Part shown: positions 16,265 to 24,247 of the stretch, piece by piece
Position numbering within the stretch: the first letter of the stretch is position 1
Layout of the letters: each line of letters opens with the position of its first letter
Notes under the pieces: model-generated
Told to the model about the DNA's origin: nothing
Database searches by the model: none
Seen by the model: the letters and a program-made list of their open reading frames with translations, nothing else
Assembly (NCBI GenBank): GCA_002405805.1
Contig: DHMN01000067.1
Coordinates: 659 to 34,927 of the forward strand
Source: Cyanobacteria bacterium UBA4641
GTDB lineage: Bacteria > Cyanobacteriota > Vampirovibrionia > Gastranaerophilales > Gastranaerophilaceae
Reading direction: 5' to 3'
Length of the DNA stretch: 34,269 nt
Position numbers and translations under genes: made by a program

Positions 16265-19200
16265 TTAGAAATAAATTTTAAGTATCGCTGTTGTACTTTC
16301 GTCATTATTCAAGCTATGAGGAGCTTTGAGGGATTTCAAAGTTTGGTTTACAGTTTGTAACACAATTTTATCAATTTGCGGTGAACCACTTGATATAATA
16401 ATTTGAGAATTTTTGTAAGTACCGTCTTTATCAAATGTTACGCTAACTCTAACCTCATTTGAATATGCATAATCTGTCGCTAGCAACAAATCACTTGATA
16501 ATGACAATTTCAAACTTTTACCAACAGCTTGGAAGTATTGTTTAAACGCTGCATTATAAGATATATAATCAGGAACTTCCCATGTCAATTTTCTTACATC
16601 AATAAATGTATTAACAGGCATTTGTTTTGGCTTAGCTGAGGAAACCGGTTGAGGTGCAACTTTTGCAGGTGTTGCTGTTTTTGCGGCAACAGGAGCTTTC
16701 ACAGTTGAGGCTAACGCATCGGTATTATTATCCATATTAACAACATTATCAGGATTTACATTCAAAGTATTGCTATCAGCAACGCCGTTATCAGGACTTG
16801 TTGGGGCATTATCATCTGTGATAGGTTGTGGAGTCTCTTCGGTTGGAGTTTTGAACATCTTAGCTACACCAAAACCGATTGCACCAATCAAAGCAAAAGC
16901 TATCAATGAGCCAACGATGCCCAAACCTAAGCCAAGACCTGCTTTACCTTTAGCATTAGCAGCTGAACCTAATCTGCCGGGGTTTTGCAATAGCGCACCA
17001 CCAGGAACTTTTGAATCTTCATTATATAATTCACCCAAAGACTCAGGTCCTTCCATCACTGGCATTTCAGGATTGTTGATATCAATAGGAATTTCACCGA
17101 CTCTGAAAGATTTATCACTGATTACCATAGAGTTTTCCATAACAGCTAAAGGTTTATGCTCTTCTACAGGAGGTTCGGTAATCATATTCATATCTTCTTC
17201 GCTCAATTCAACATCATTTGCTTGAGGTTGTTCTTCAAGTGGTGTATCTTCCAAATTATCGTAATTTGTATCTTCCATCCAGTCTTGAGAATCATCTGCA
17301 ACTTCTTGATGAGTTTCGTCTGCAACCTCTTGAGGTTCATCTAAATCGTCAAAATTAAGTTCTTCATCTGATACAGCTTGTTGTTCTTCTTGACTTCCTG
17401 TCGGAGTTTCTGTTTCTTCTGACAAAAAGTCAGCATCATCAAGATTTAATACTTCACCATTTGTTGAACTTTCTTCATTTTGTTCAGATTCTGTTTCATC
17501 ACCTGCCAAAAGTTCCAAATCTTCTAATGTCAATTCTTCTGTGTCATTTTCTTCTTGTTGAGGTGCTAAATCAGCAACTACAGCATTTTCTTCTTTTTGT
17601 TCTTCAACCTGAGGAGTTTCAACATCAATATTTTCAATAGACGTATCTTCTGCAGGAACAGACTCTTGAACATCATGAGACTTTTCAAGATGAGGTTCTG
17701 TTAATTCAGGAACATCTTCATCCAATGTAATCTCATCATCTAAACCAATTGAGTCATCTAAACTCAAGGTATCTTCTTTCGGAAGTTCTTCAGGTTTAGA
17801 ATCTTCAAATTTCACGTCGTTTTCATTATTAAAAATATCATCATTCAAATTAGACAAATCCTCTTGAGGTAAATCCATATCCATGCCCAAATCTAACGAA
17901 TCATTGTCATCTAATGAAATTTCGTTCAAATTCATTTTCATGCCCATATCAACAAGATGTTCATCACCATTATTACTATCTTCTCCAAGGCTCAAATCTT
18001 GCGCAAATCCATCAATAGAAGAGGTTCCGTCTTCGTTGATTGTAAATGAAGATAAGTTTGGTAAATCCATTCCTTTAAATTCATCTTCATGAGAAATTTC
18101 CGGAAGATTTTCAACAGGTTTTGTAGGAGAATCAACATTTTGTAAGTTTGATAACTCTACGATTTCATCCGTATTTTCATGAAATTCTGCTGTTTGAACT
18201 GATTCCATTTTTGAAATATCAACAGTTTCTTGTTCAAATTTTTCTTCTGTTTTTTGTTCTACCGTATGCAAATCAGAAAGGTCTGTCGGAGTTTCAAATT
18301 GTCCTGATGCCTCAGCCTCCATATTTGCCTCGATTTTTGCAGTAGATAAATCACCCAAAGCAGCGATGTGTTCAGGAATTTCTGCTGTATCAGGTGCGAT
18401 ATCAGTTTTTGCGTAATCAATTTTATCTAAATTCTTTTGCTGTTTTTCTAGATTTTTACCAACAACGTTATCAACCATTTCGCCAGCAACAGATGCAAGT
18501 TTTATTGCCTCAGCAGATGCTGCAGCACTTGCTGCTGTTGTTGCAGCACCAGCAGCAGCTGTAGCTCCTGCGGCAATTGCACCTGCAGTGGCAGCACCTG
18601 CTACAGTTTTTTCGATTCCGCTTTGAACAGCATCACTGACAACTTGTGCCAAATTTTTTGTTATATCTTTTTTAGGTTCTTCTTTTTTATCTTCTTCCGG
18701 ATTTTTGTCAATTGCAGCAATGGTTTCATCTAACAATGCATCAACAGAAAGATTATCCATATTAGCTACAGGTTTAGGAGGTTCAACAACAAAACTTTGT
18801 TCTTCAACAGCTTTTTGAGTCTCATGAACCTCTTCAATCTCAGCTTTTGCCTCTTTCTTAACATCTTCAACAACAGGAACAGAGTCGTGGTGCTTAGGTT
18901 CAGTTTTTTGTTCTTCCTCTCCAAAACCATCGTCTAACAAATCGTCTCCTAAATCCGCATTACCAAAATCTAATGCAGGTTCATCCAACGGTTCAATATT
19001 TTCCACTTCAATATTATCAATATGTTCAGATTGAGTAATCTCTTCATGCTCAATTACAGGTTCTGCAACTGTATTTTCAATCGGTTGAACATCTTCGGTT
19101 TCCGCAAGCGGTTCTTCTGGCGCTAAAGGTTCAATTGTCAAATCTTCAAGATTTTCCCCAACGTCAAAAGATTGAGTTTCATCTTCTTCTAGTGGTTCTA

Positions 19201-20131
19201 ATGCAGATTCAACATTTGTTTCAGGGTCAGAGTTTTTCTCTTCTTGTTGAGACTCTTGTTCTTCATTTTGAGGTTCTTCTTCTGATTCTTCATCGTCAAA
19301 GAAAGATTCATCCAACATCATTTCATCGTCATTAGGATTTTCTAATGAGATTTCTTCATTTGCGTCTTCTGTTGGTGCATCCTCTTCTTCTGCATGCAAT
19401 AGTGTAAACGCAGCATCTTCAGCTTTAGATGATTTTGCAATTTCAGGCGCTACACTATAAGCTAAAGTTTCAAAATTATCAAATTCCAAAACGCTGTCTC
19501 TTAATTGCGCACTAGATAACAGCAACTCATACAATTCAATTTCTTCATCCAATGTAATATTGTGGTCTGCCAAAGAAATTGAAAGTTCTCTGCCATGGAA
19601 AAATTCTTCTTCGGTAAGTTTTCTATGATTTTTCCCAGGGAAATTTTGAATAAATTTTGTCAAAGATTCAGGAGAAGATAATTTATTTTTGCTAAAGAAA
19701 TAATATTCATCATTTTGGTTATCTTTATTTATCTGAGAAGTTTTGAAATATCCTAAAAATTCTACATATTTAAAATCAGCATCAATTTTTAAAACTGCAT
19801 AAATATCAGGAGTTAAGCCAAGTTCAAAGTGGCTTTTTGGAATGAAAATTTGATTATCGTCAAATATTACACGAACATCAATATGAATATTCGGTAGCAA
19901 GATATCAGCAATATCATTCTTTTCCAAAATTTTTGAAATTGAATGAAGGTTATGCAAATTAGAAACATCAATTCCTTCCGATGCTAAATATTTTGTAAGA
20001 AGTTCTGCTCCTAAAGCATTGATATATGCTCTATTTTTAACTTCTTTATTCACAAAACTTCTGGACATAAATTCTGCCTCAGTTGTATTTTCTTTTTCAA
20101 TATAAATTAATGTTTCTTGTTTTGATGCCAT
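16265..20131 (-). CDS. 1288-aa membrane protein: DUF1822-like N-domain, long acidic linker, one TM helix, TonB-like C-domain
   Basis: Residues about 34-130 form a folded domain whose pattern (INALGAELLTKYLASEGI, DIADILLPNIHIDVR, IFIPKSH, FKYVEFLGYF) resembles, from memory, the cyanobacterial DUF1822 family. A linker of roughly 800 residues rich in Glu, Asp, Pro and Gln follows. It is interrupted by an Ala/Gly-rich segment at about 507-552. One strong membrane helix lies at about 1069-1091, followed by a polar Pro/Ala/Thr stretch, and the last 100 residues (from TFIDVRKLTWEVPDYISYN) match a TonB-C-like domain (VRVSVTFDKDGTYKNSQIIISSGSPQIDKIVL). The likely topology is N-terminus in the cytoplasm and TonB-C in the periplasm. 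A normal TonB has only a few cytoplasmic residues. GGAGGA precedes the ATG by about 10 nt. It is first in the operon with the sigma factor and may act as sensor or anti-sigma. Confidence 0.8.
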   Translation of the reverse strand: MASKQETLIYIEKENTTEAEFMSRSFVNKEVKNRAYINALGAELLTKYLASEGIDVSNLHNLHSISKILEKNDIADILLPNIHIDVRVIFDDNQIFIPKSHFELGLTPDIYAVLKIDADFKYVEFLGYFKTSQINKDNQNDEYYFFSKNKLSSPESLTKFIQNFPGKNHRKLTEEEFFHGRELSISLADHNITLDEEIELYELLLSSAQLRDSVLEFDNFETLAYSVAPEIAKSSKAEDAAFTLLHAEEEDAPTEDANEEISLENPNDDEMMLDESFFDDEESEEEPQNEEQESQQEEKNSDPETNVESALEPLEEDETQSFDVGENLEDLTIEPLAPEEPLAETEDVQPIENTVAEPVIEHEEITQSEHIDNIEVENIEPLDEPALDFGNADLGDDLLDDGFGEEEQKTEPKHHDSVPVVEDVKKEAKAEIEEVHETQKAVEEQSFVVEPPKPVANMDNLSVDALLDETIAAIDKNPEEDKKEEPKKDITKNLAQVVSDAVQSGIEKTVAGAATAGAIAAGATAAAGAATTAASAAASAEAIKLASVAGEMVDNVVGKNLEKQQKNLDKIDYAKTDIAPDTAEIPEHIAALGDLSTAKIEANMEAEASGQFETPTDLSDLHTVEQKTEEKFEQETVDISKMESVQTAEFHENTDEIVELSNLQNVDSPTKPVENLPEISHEDEFKGMDLPNLSSFTINEDGTSSIDGFAQDLSLGEDSNNGDEHLVDMGMKMNLNEISLDDNDSLDLGMDMDLPQEDLSNLNDDIFNNENDVKFEDSKPEELPKEDTLSLDDSIGLDDEITLDEDVPELTEPHLEKSHDVQESVPAEDTSIENIDVETPQVEEQKEENAVVADLAPQQEENDTEELTLEDLELLAGDETESEQNEESSTNGEVLNLDDADFLSEETETPTGSQEEQQAVSDEELNFDDLDEPQEVADETHQEVADDSQDWMEDTNYDNLEDTPLEEQPQANDVELSEEDMNMITEPPVEEHKPLAVMENSMVISDKSFRVGEIPIDINNPEMPVMEGPESLGELYNEDSKVPGGALLQNPGRLGSAANAKGKAGLGLGLGIVGSLIAFALIGAIGFGVAKMFKTPTEETPQPITDDNAPTSPDNGVADSNTLNVNPDNVVNMDNNTDALASTVKAPVAAKTATPAKVAPQPVSSAKPKQMPVNTFIDVRKLTWEVPDYISYNAAFKQYFQAVGKSLKLSLSSDLLLATDYAYSNEVRVSVTFDKDGTYKNSQIIISSGSPQIDKIVLQTVNQTLKSLKAPHSLNNDESTTAILKIYF

Positions 20132-20307
20132 TTTTAATTATTCCTCCCTCTACAAAACTATAGATGACACGAGAATTTAAAATATTCCAAAATTATTGTA
20201 AATTTTTGTAACAAATCTTTCCAAATATACAAGATTGAGTCAAAATTATTGTATTAGGAGTTTTATTTATAGTGTAGTAGAAAAAAGTTTTACAAGGAGG
20301 TTTTCTC

Positions 20308-20706
20308 ATGGCTTTGAGTCCAATTTCAAGTGTACGTTTTTGCGGTGAAGCTGCACCAGCTCAAGAAACAAAAGCAGCAAATACAAATAATGTTTTAGAA
20401 CGCCCAGGAGCATTTGCTAAACAACCTGAAGGCGACAAAGTAGATTTATCAACAACTGACAAAGCGGAAAAGAAAAAAGGCGGTCATGCTATCCGTAACA
20501 CAGTTATCGGTGTAGTTGTAGCGGCTGCAGCTTTAGTTGGTTTAACAAAAGGTGGTGTACTTACAAAATTGACAGAAGATGCTCTTAAAGAAGCTAAATT
20601 CTATAGTCCTAAGAAGATTGGTCACTACTTGGCAACAGCCGGTGAATTTATCAGTAAATACACTTATGACCAAGTTGCAAAACTATGGTCTAAACCGGCA
20701 GCTTAA
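20308..20706 (+). CDS. Small alanine-rich membrane protein with N-terminal F-x-G motif
   Basis: 132 aa, no named family. It begins MALSPISSVRFCGEAAP; a short N-terminal stretch ending in F-x-G is a recurring feature I associate with small Gastranaerophilales proteins. A polar Lys/Glu region follows, then one hydrophobic Ala/Val helix (about 64-80), then an amphipathic C-terminal part with several Tyr and Lys. The AAGGAGG ribosome binding site 7 nt before the ATG is the strongest in the window, and an intrinsic terminator follows, so it is a well-expressed single-gene unit. It is divergent from the 1288-aa gene (176 bp between starts). Confidence 0.75.
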   Translation: MALSPISSVRFCGEAAPAQETKAANTNNVLERPGAFAKQPEGDKVDLSTTDKAEKKKGGHAIRNTVIGVVVAAAALVGLTKGGVLTKLTEDALKEAKFYSPKKIGHYLATAGEFISKYTYDQVAKLWSKPAA

Positions 20707-20741
20707 TTATAACTTGAGAGAAAACCTATTAACAAATAACC

Positions 20742-20788
20742 AAAAAGCGGATTACTCTTTGTGGAGTGGTTCGCTTTTTGCTTTTTTA
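20742..20788 (+). terminator. Intrinsic terminator after the small F-x-G protein
   Basis: A stem of about 15 bp with three G-U pairs (AAAAGCGGATTACTC against GAGTGGTTCGCTTTT), 6-nt loop, then a T-rich tail. Confidence 0.9.
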
Positions 20789-20793
20789 TTTGC

Positions 20794-20823
20794 TTGACGA
20801 AAATTTAATCAATATGGTATAAT
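20794..20823 (+). promoter_or_regulatory. Promoter of the tail-fibre-like gene pair
   Basis: TTGACG (20794-20799), 18-bp spacer, exact TATAAT (20818-20823). It lies immediately after the preceding terminator, so the pair is an independent unit with a leader of about 55 nt. Confidence 0.8.
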
Positions 20824-20845
20824 ACAAGAGTTGATTTGAGTTTTA

Positions 20846-20885
20846 CCCCACCTAACAGGTCATCTGATATGTCAGAAAGGATATT
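20846..20885 (+). promoter_or_regulatory. Leader with two small hairpins next to the ribosome binding site
   Basis: ACCT-AAC-AGGT and TCTGA-TATG-TCAGA form tandem short stems in the 5' leader. The second one abuts the AAAGGA ribosome binding site. This could be translational control; no known riboswitch class is recognised. Confidence 0.35.
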
Positions 20886-21500
20886 ATGACATACGGAGTT
20901 CCATATTCTTTTGTCCCTGGGACAAAAGCTAAAGCCGATGAAGTTAATGCAAACTTTATCGATATTTTAAATAAGCTTGAAGACACAAATTCAAGAATTG
21001 ATGAAACCAACACAAAATCAGACCAAGATTTAAAAGACGCAAAAGAAGAATTATCCACAGAAATAGAAAAGAAAGCCGATTTGAATTTTTCAAACCTTGG
21101 AACTGATGCAAAAGCAATGTTCAGCGCAAAAGCAAACGCATCTGACATTGATGGCAAATGGGTCAAAAAATCACTCACAATCGCTCAATCAACCTCAATT
21201 TCAGCAGGTCAGACCAAAAACTTTTCCCTATCATCATACCTACCAAGCGATAACAATGTTTACGAAGTCCTATTTTCAACTACTTTAAATGTTGCAGGCA
21301 ATTACGCTTACATATTTTTGAGTTCTTCTTATGTATCAAATGCTGCGATGTGCCGAGCAGATTCAGCCGGAATGTATGCCGCATCATCTGTGACATTACC
21401 AATCGGAACAAACAGAACCGTTTCGATTCTCAGTAACTCATCACAATCAGGGAATGCAACATTTGAACTATATGCAAAAGCGTACAGAAAAGTAAGATAA
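20886..21500 (+). CDS. Phage tail-fibre-like / receptor-binding-like protein
   Basis: 204 aa. The N-terminus YSFVPGTKAKADEVNANF is a motif common at the head of phage tail fibre and tail-appendage proteins. A coiled-coil stretch (about 35-65, LEDTNSRIDETNTKSDQDLKDAKEEL) follows, then a linker NLGTDAKAMFSAKANASDIDGKW, and a beta-rich domain rich in Ser, Ala and Asn up to the end AYRKVR. This looks like a short trimeric fibre with a distal head. No other phage structural gene, integrase or lysis gene is nearby except the next small gene. The pair may be a prophage remnant or a domesticated fibre. AAAGGA precedes the ATG. Confidence 0.72.
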   Translation: MTYGVPYSFVPGTKAKADEVNANFIDILNKLEDTNSRIDETNTKSDQDLKDAKEELSTEIEKKADLNFSNLGTDAKAMFSAKANASDIDGKWVKKSLTIAQSTSISAGQTKNFSLSSYLPSDNNVYEVLFSTTLNVAGNYAYIFLSSSYVSNAAMCRADSAGMYAASSVTLPIGTNRTVSILSNSSQSGNATFELYAKAYRKVR

Positions 21501-21516
21501 CAAGGGAGGACAGATA

Positions 21517-21894
21517 ATGAAGTATATAATTTATGTTGAAGATAACAAAATCACAGGTGCAGGATGCGCCGAACAAATCGGCGAGGATATTCAAAACATT
21601 GAAGTTGAGGAAACTATTTATAATGAATTTATTCAAGATAATTTGCTATACATTTTTGAAGATGGGAAAATAATCAAAAATCCTAAATACGACACCGAAA
21701 GGCAAAAATTAGCCATAAAACAAAGAGCGGAGGAAATTGCGCAAGAGTTAAACGAACTTGACTTAAAACGTATTCGAGCGGTTTGTGAAGACGAAATTAA
21801 AGATAAAAAAACAAACCAAACATGGCTTGATTATTACAATTCAAAAATCTATGATTTGAGGATTGAACTAAACAGTTTGCAATTGCAAATATAA
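21517..21894 (+). CDS. Small phage-tail-accessory-like protein
   Basis: 125 aa, no firm family. The N-terminal half is beta-rich and acidic (MKYIIYVEDNKITGAG...YIFEDGKIIKNPKYDTER). The C-terminal half is a long charged helix (about 60-120), likely a coiled coil. Small proteins of this layout (a short beta part ending in IKNPxY and then a charged helix) are often encoded directly after tail fibre genes and are thought to help fibre assembly. It follows the fibre-like gene by 16 bp with GGGAGGA as ribosome binding site, so the two are co-translated from one message. A terminator follows at once. The phage link rests on the neighbour and general layout. Confidence 0.62.
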   Translation: MKYIIYVEDNKITGAGCAEQIGEDIQNIEVEETIYNEFIQDNLLYIFEDGKIIKNPKYDTERQKLAIKQRAEEIAQELNELDLKRIRAVCEDEIKDKKTNQTWLDYYNSKIYDLRIELNSLQLQI

Positions 21895-21902
21895 CAAAAA
21901 TG

Positions 21903-21936
21903 ACGGCATTGAAGAATATTCAATGCCGTTATTTTT
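21903..21936 (+). terminator. Intrinsic terminator closing the tail-fibre-like pair
   Basis: A perfect 11-bp stem (21903-21913 with 21919-21929), 5-nt loop and T-rich tail. Confidence 0.92.
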
Positions 21937-21964
21937 AATCTTAAATCTTTTATCATGTTTTTGT

Positions 21965-21970
21965 TATAAT
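21965..21970 (+). promoter_or_regulatory. -10 box of tyrS
   Basis: Exact TATAAT, 25 nt before the ATG. The message would carry a short leader with the AGGAG ribosome binding site, so this gene is leadered. The -35 is weak. Confidence 0.55.
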
Positions 21971-21995
21971 TTTTAGTAAATATAGGAGAAAAATT

Positions 21996-23219
21996 ATGGT
22001 AGAAATTAGAGAAGAATTTATAAACCAAGCAAAACATTTGGCAAGAAACGCAGAAGTTTTACCGGGGGGAATTGAAGAACTTGCAGTAAAACTTCAACAT
22101 GCAGCAGATACAAATACTCCACTACGTGTAAAACTTGGTATGGACCCAACAAGACCTGACCTTCACTTGGGTCACACTGTTGTAATGAGAAAATTAAGAG
22201 AATTTCAATCTCTCGGTCACAAAATCGTTTTAATTGTAGGTGGCGCAACTGCTATGGTTGGTGACCCTTCAGGAAAATCAGAAACTCGACCGGCTCTAAC
22301 AAAAGAACAAGTTGCAGAAAACGCAAAATCTTACTTTGACCAAATGTCAAAAGTTCTTGATGTAACAGATGCAGAAGTTACAAATAATGCTGATTGGTTA
22401 CACAAAATGAGCTTTACTGATTTATTGAAACTTTCAGCTCAAGTAACCGTTGCACAAATGATGACAAGAGACGATTTTGCAAAAAGATACGCAGATGGCA
22501 GACCTATTTCAATTCACGAATTTTTCTATCCGTTGATGCAGGCTTATGATTCTGTTGCTATTGATGCAGATATTGAATTAGGCGGAACAGACCAAAGATT
22601 CAACACATTATTAGGACGTGACATCCAAGCAGCTTACGGCAAAAAATACCCTCAATTGGTTATGTTGTTGCCACTACTTGAAGGTACAGATGGTGTTGTA
22701 AAAATGTCAAAAACATACCCTGAACACTGCATATCTCTTACTGACAGCGCAAAAGATATGTTTGGCAAATTGATGAGTATTCCTGATAATATGATTACTC
22801 GCTACTACAGCTTATTGACTGATGCTACAAAAGATGAGCTTGAAACTTACGACAAGCAAATCGCAGATGGCACAATCAATCCGCGCAACATCAAAATGCA
22901 ACTTGCCCACACAATCACAGAAGAATACCACGGCAAAGAAGGTGCTGACAAAGCTCAAGAAGAATTTATCAATGTCGTATCAAATAAAGGTATTCCTGAA
23001 GATATTGAAGAGGTAAAAGTTGAAGATGGCAAAAATATTCTTGACTTATTAACAGAATTAAAATTTGCAGCAAGCCGCGGAGAGGCAAAACGCTTAATCC
23101 AAGGTGGCGGTGTCAAAATTGACGGTGAAAAAATTGCTGATATGGGCTATACATTTGAAATCAAAGATAGCATAATATTACAAGCAGGCAAACGTAAATT
23201 TGCTAAATTAGTAAAATAA
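21996..23219 (+). CDS. tyrS: Tyrosyl-tRNA synthetase
   Basis: 407 aa, class I synthetase that charges tRNA-Tyr. The HIGH-type motif is HLGH at residues 57-60 (after MDPTRPDL) and the KMSKS motif is KMSKT at 236-240. The tyrosine pocket region LMQAYDSVAIDADIELGGTDQRFN is intact. The C-terminal S4 RNA-binding domain is present (about 345-405, AASRGEAKRLIQGGGVKIDGEKI). Length and motif variants match the TyrZ-type branch rather than the E. coli TyrS type. AGGAG precedes the ATG. The next gene, cysE, is 78 bp downstream after a small GC hairpin. Confidence 0.97.
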   Translation: MVEIREEFINQAKHLARNAEVLPGGIEELAVKLQHAADTNTPLRVKLGMDPTRPDLHLGHTVVMRKLREFQSLGHKIVLIVGGATAMVGDPSGKSETRPALTKEQVAENAKSYFDQMSKVLDVTDAEVTNNADWLHKMSFTDLLKLSAQVTVAQMMTRDDFAKRYADGRPISIHEFFYPLMQAYDSVAIDADIELGGTDQRFNTLLGRDIQAAYGKKYPQLVMLLPLLEGTDGVVKMSKTYPEHCISLTDSAKDMFGKLMSIPDNMITRYYSLLTDATKDELETYDKQIADGTINPRNIKMQLAHTITEEYHGKEGADKAQEEFINVVSNKGIPEDIEEVKVEDGKNILDLLTELKFAASRGEAKRLIQGGGVKIDGEKIADMGYTFEIKDSIILQAGKRKFAKLVK

Positions 23220-23247
23220 TAACGAAACCAAAATAAAACATTCAGAG

Positions 23248-23275
23248 TCGGCACAAAATGCCGACCTGATTTTTA
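23248..23275 (+). terminator. Small GC hairpin between tyrS and cysE
   Basis: GTCGGCA and TGCCGAC form a 7-bp stem with a CAAAA loop, and a short T-run follows after a few bases. It is probably a terminator or attenuator of tyrS. Confidence 0.6.
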
Positions 23276-23297
23276 AATAACAAGAAAGAGAGCCAAA

Positions 23298-23945
23298 ATG
23301 CTTAGTGTAATCAAGCGTGGAATTTCAAAAGTCAGAGAAGACATAAAAGTCATTTATGAAAACGACCCTGCCGCAAAGAACCTTTTAGAAGTTATTCTTT
23401 GTTATCCGGGGTTGCACGCACTTGTTGCATACAGATTTGCACACAGACTCTACAAATGGGATATTCCGCTAATTCCGAGAGTTATATCCTACTTAACAAG
23501 AATAATCACAGGTATAGAAATCCATCCTGGGGCAAAAATCGGAAGACGCTTTTTCATTGACCACGGAGAAGGGGTTGTAATAGGCGAAACAACCATAATT
23601 GGCGACGATGTTTTAATCTATCAACAAGTAACACTTGGTGGAACAGGTAAAGAATCAGGCAAACGTCACCCAACCCTTGGTAACAACGTTATTGTCGGCG
23701 CCGGTGCCAAAATTTTAGGTAACATTACAATTGGTGACAATGTACGAATTGGTGCAGGTTCAGTTGTTGTGGAAGATGTGCCGGAGCACTCAACCGTTGT
23801 AGGAATCCCTGGACGAATAGTCCACCGTGCAGTAATAGACAAACAAGGGAACCTTATGCACAACAGAATCCCTGACCCTGTAAAATGTGAGATTAACAAA
23901 CTTAAAGCCGAAATGGAAATTTTGAAAGAAAAGTTAGATAAATAG
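23298..23945 (+). CDS. cysE: Serine O-acetyltransferase
   Basis: A 215-aa cytosolic enzyme that makes O-acetylserine from serine and acetyl-CoA, the first step of cysteine synthesis. An N-terminal helical part (about 1-70, with NLLEVILCYPGLHALVAYRFAHRLY) precedes a left-handed beta-helix of hexapeptide repeats (about 72-185). The catalytic region has FIDHGEGVVIGE, then LGGTGKESGKRHPTLGNNV and IGAGSVVVEDVPEHSTVVGIPGRIV. It is of the short type common in cyanobacteria and Gram-positives. GAAAGAGAG gives a ribosome binding site. No cysK is adjacent. A repeat island follows. Confidence 0.96.
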   Translation: MLSVIKRGISKVREDIKVIYENDPAAKNLLEVILCYPGLHALVAYRFAHRLYKWDIPLIPRVISYLTRIITGIEIHPGAKIGRRFFIDHGEGVVIGETTIIGDDVLIYQQVTLGGTGKESGKRHPTLGNNVIVGAGAKILGNITIGDNVRIGAGSVVVEDVPEHSTVVGIPGRIVHRAVIDKQGNLMHNRIPDPVKCEINKLKAEMEILKEKLDK

Positions 23946-24023
23946 GGCAGAGAATAGACAATTTTAAAAGTCGTTCAGCATTCCCATGCAGACAAAGTAA
24001 TAGCATGACCTTTTTATATTGTC

Positions 24024-24087
24024 ATTCTGAAAGCTTAGAAAATTTGTGTAAGCTTTGCGAACGCAAAATTTTCTTGCTATTCAGAAT
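24024..24087 (+). repeat. Long-hairpin repeat, copy 1
   Basis: The outer arms ATTCTGAA/TTCAGAAT continue inward through AGC/GCT and GAAAATTT-type pairs to an inner TTTGTGT/ACGCAAA stem. Copy 2 lies at 33981-34043 in the same orientation and keeps the pairing while differing in bases. Confidence 0.75.
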
Positions 24088-24118
24088 CTATCAATATTTA
24101 TTTACGAAAAAATATGTC

Positions 24119-24139
24119 ACCCTGAATTTATTTCAGGGT
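24119..24139. repeat. REP-like palindrome, ACCCTGAA type
   Basis: Arms ACCCTGAA and TTCAGGGT, flanked by GTC on one side and CTATCC on the other. It is inverted relative to the copy at 24227-24247. Confidence 0.75.
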
Positions 24140-24159
24140 CTATCCATTTTATTATAGTC

Positions 24160-24180
24160 ATGCTGAACTTGTTTCAGCAT
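24160..24180. repeat. REP-like palindrome, ATGCTGAA type
   Basis: Arms ATGCTGAA and TTCAGCAT: same core CTGAA...TTCAG with both outer positions changed so that pairing is kept. Confidence 0.72.
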
Positions 24181-24226
24181 CTCTAATAAAACAAATTAGT
24201 CCTAGCTGAAATTTGTAATATTTGAG

Positions 24227-24247
24227 ACCCTGAAACAAGTTCAGGGT
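24227..24247. repeat. REP-like palindrome, ACCCTGAA type, inverted copy
   Basis: Arms ACCCTGAA and TTCAGGGT with the GTGACATAG flank on the right, in opposite orientation to the 24119 copy, so the two can also pair with each other. Confidence 0.75.

Noticed and set aside
16770..19335. Several plus-strand open frames opposite the 1288-aa gene
   Set aside because: They mirror the low-complexity Glu/Asp/Ala coding and have no start signals.
20886..21894. A complete prophage or tailocin
   Set aside because: Only two tail-type genes are seen; ordinary chromosomal genes lie on both sides.
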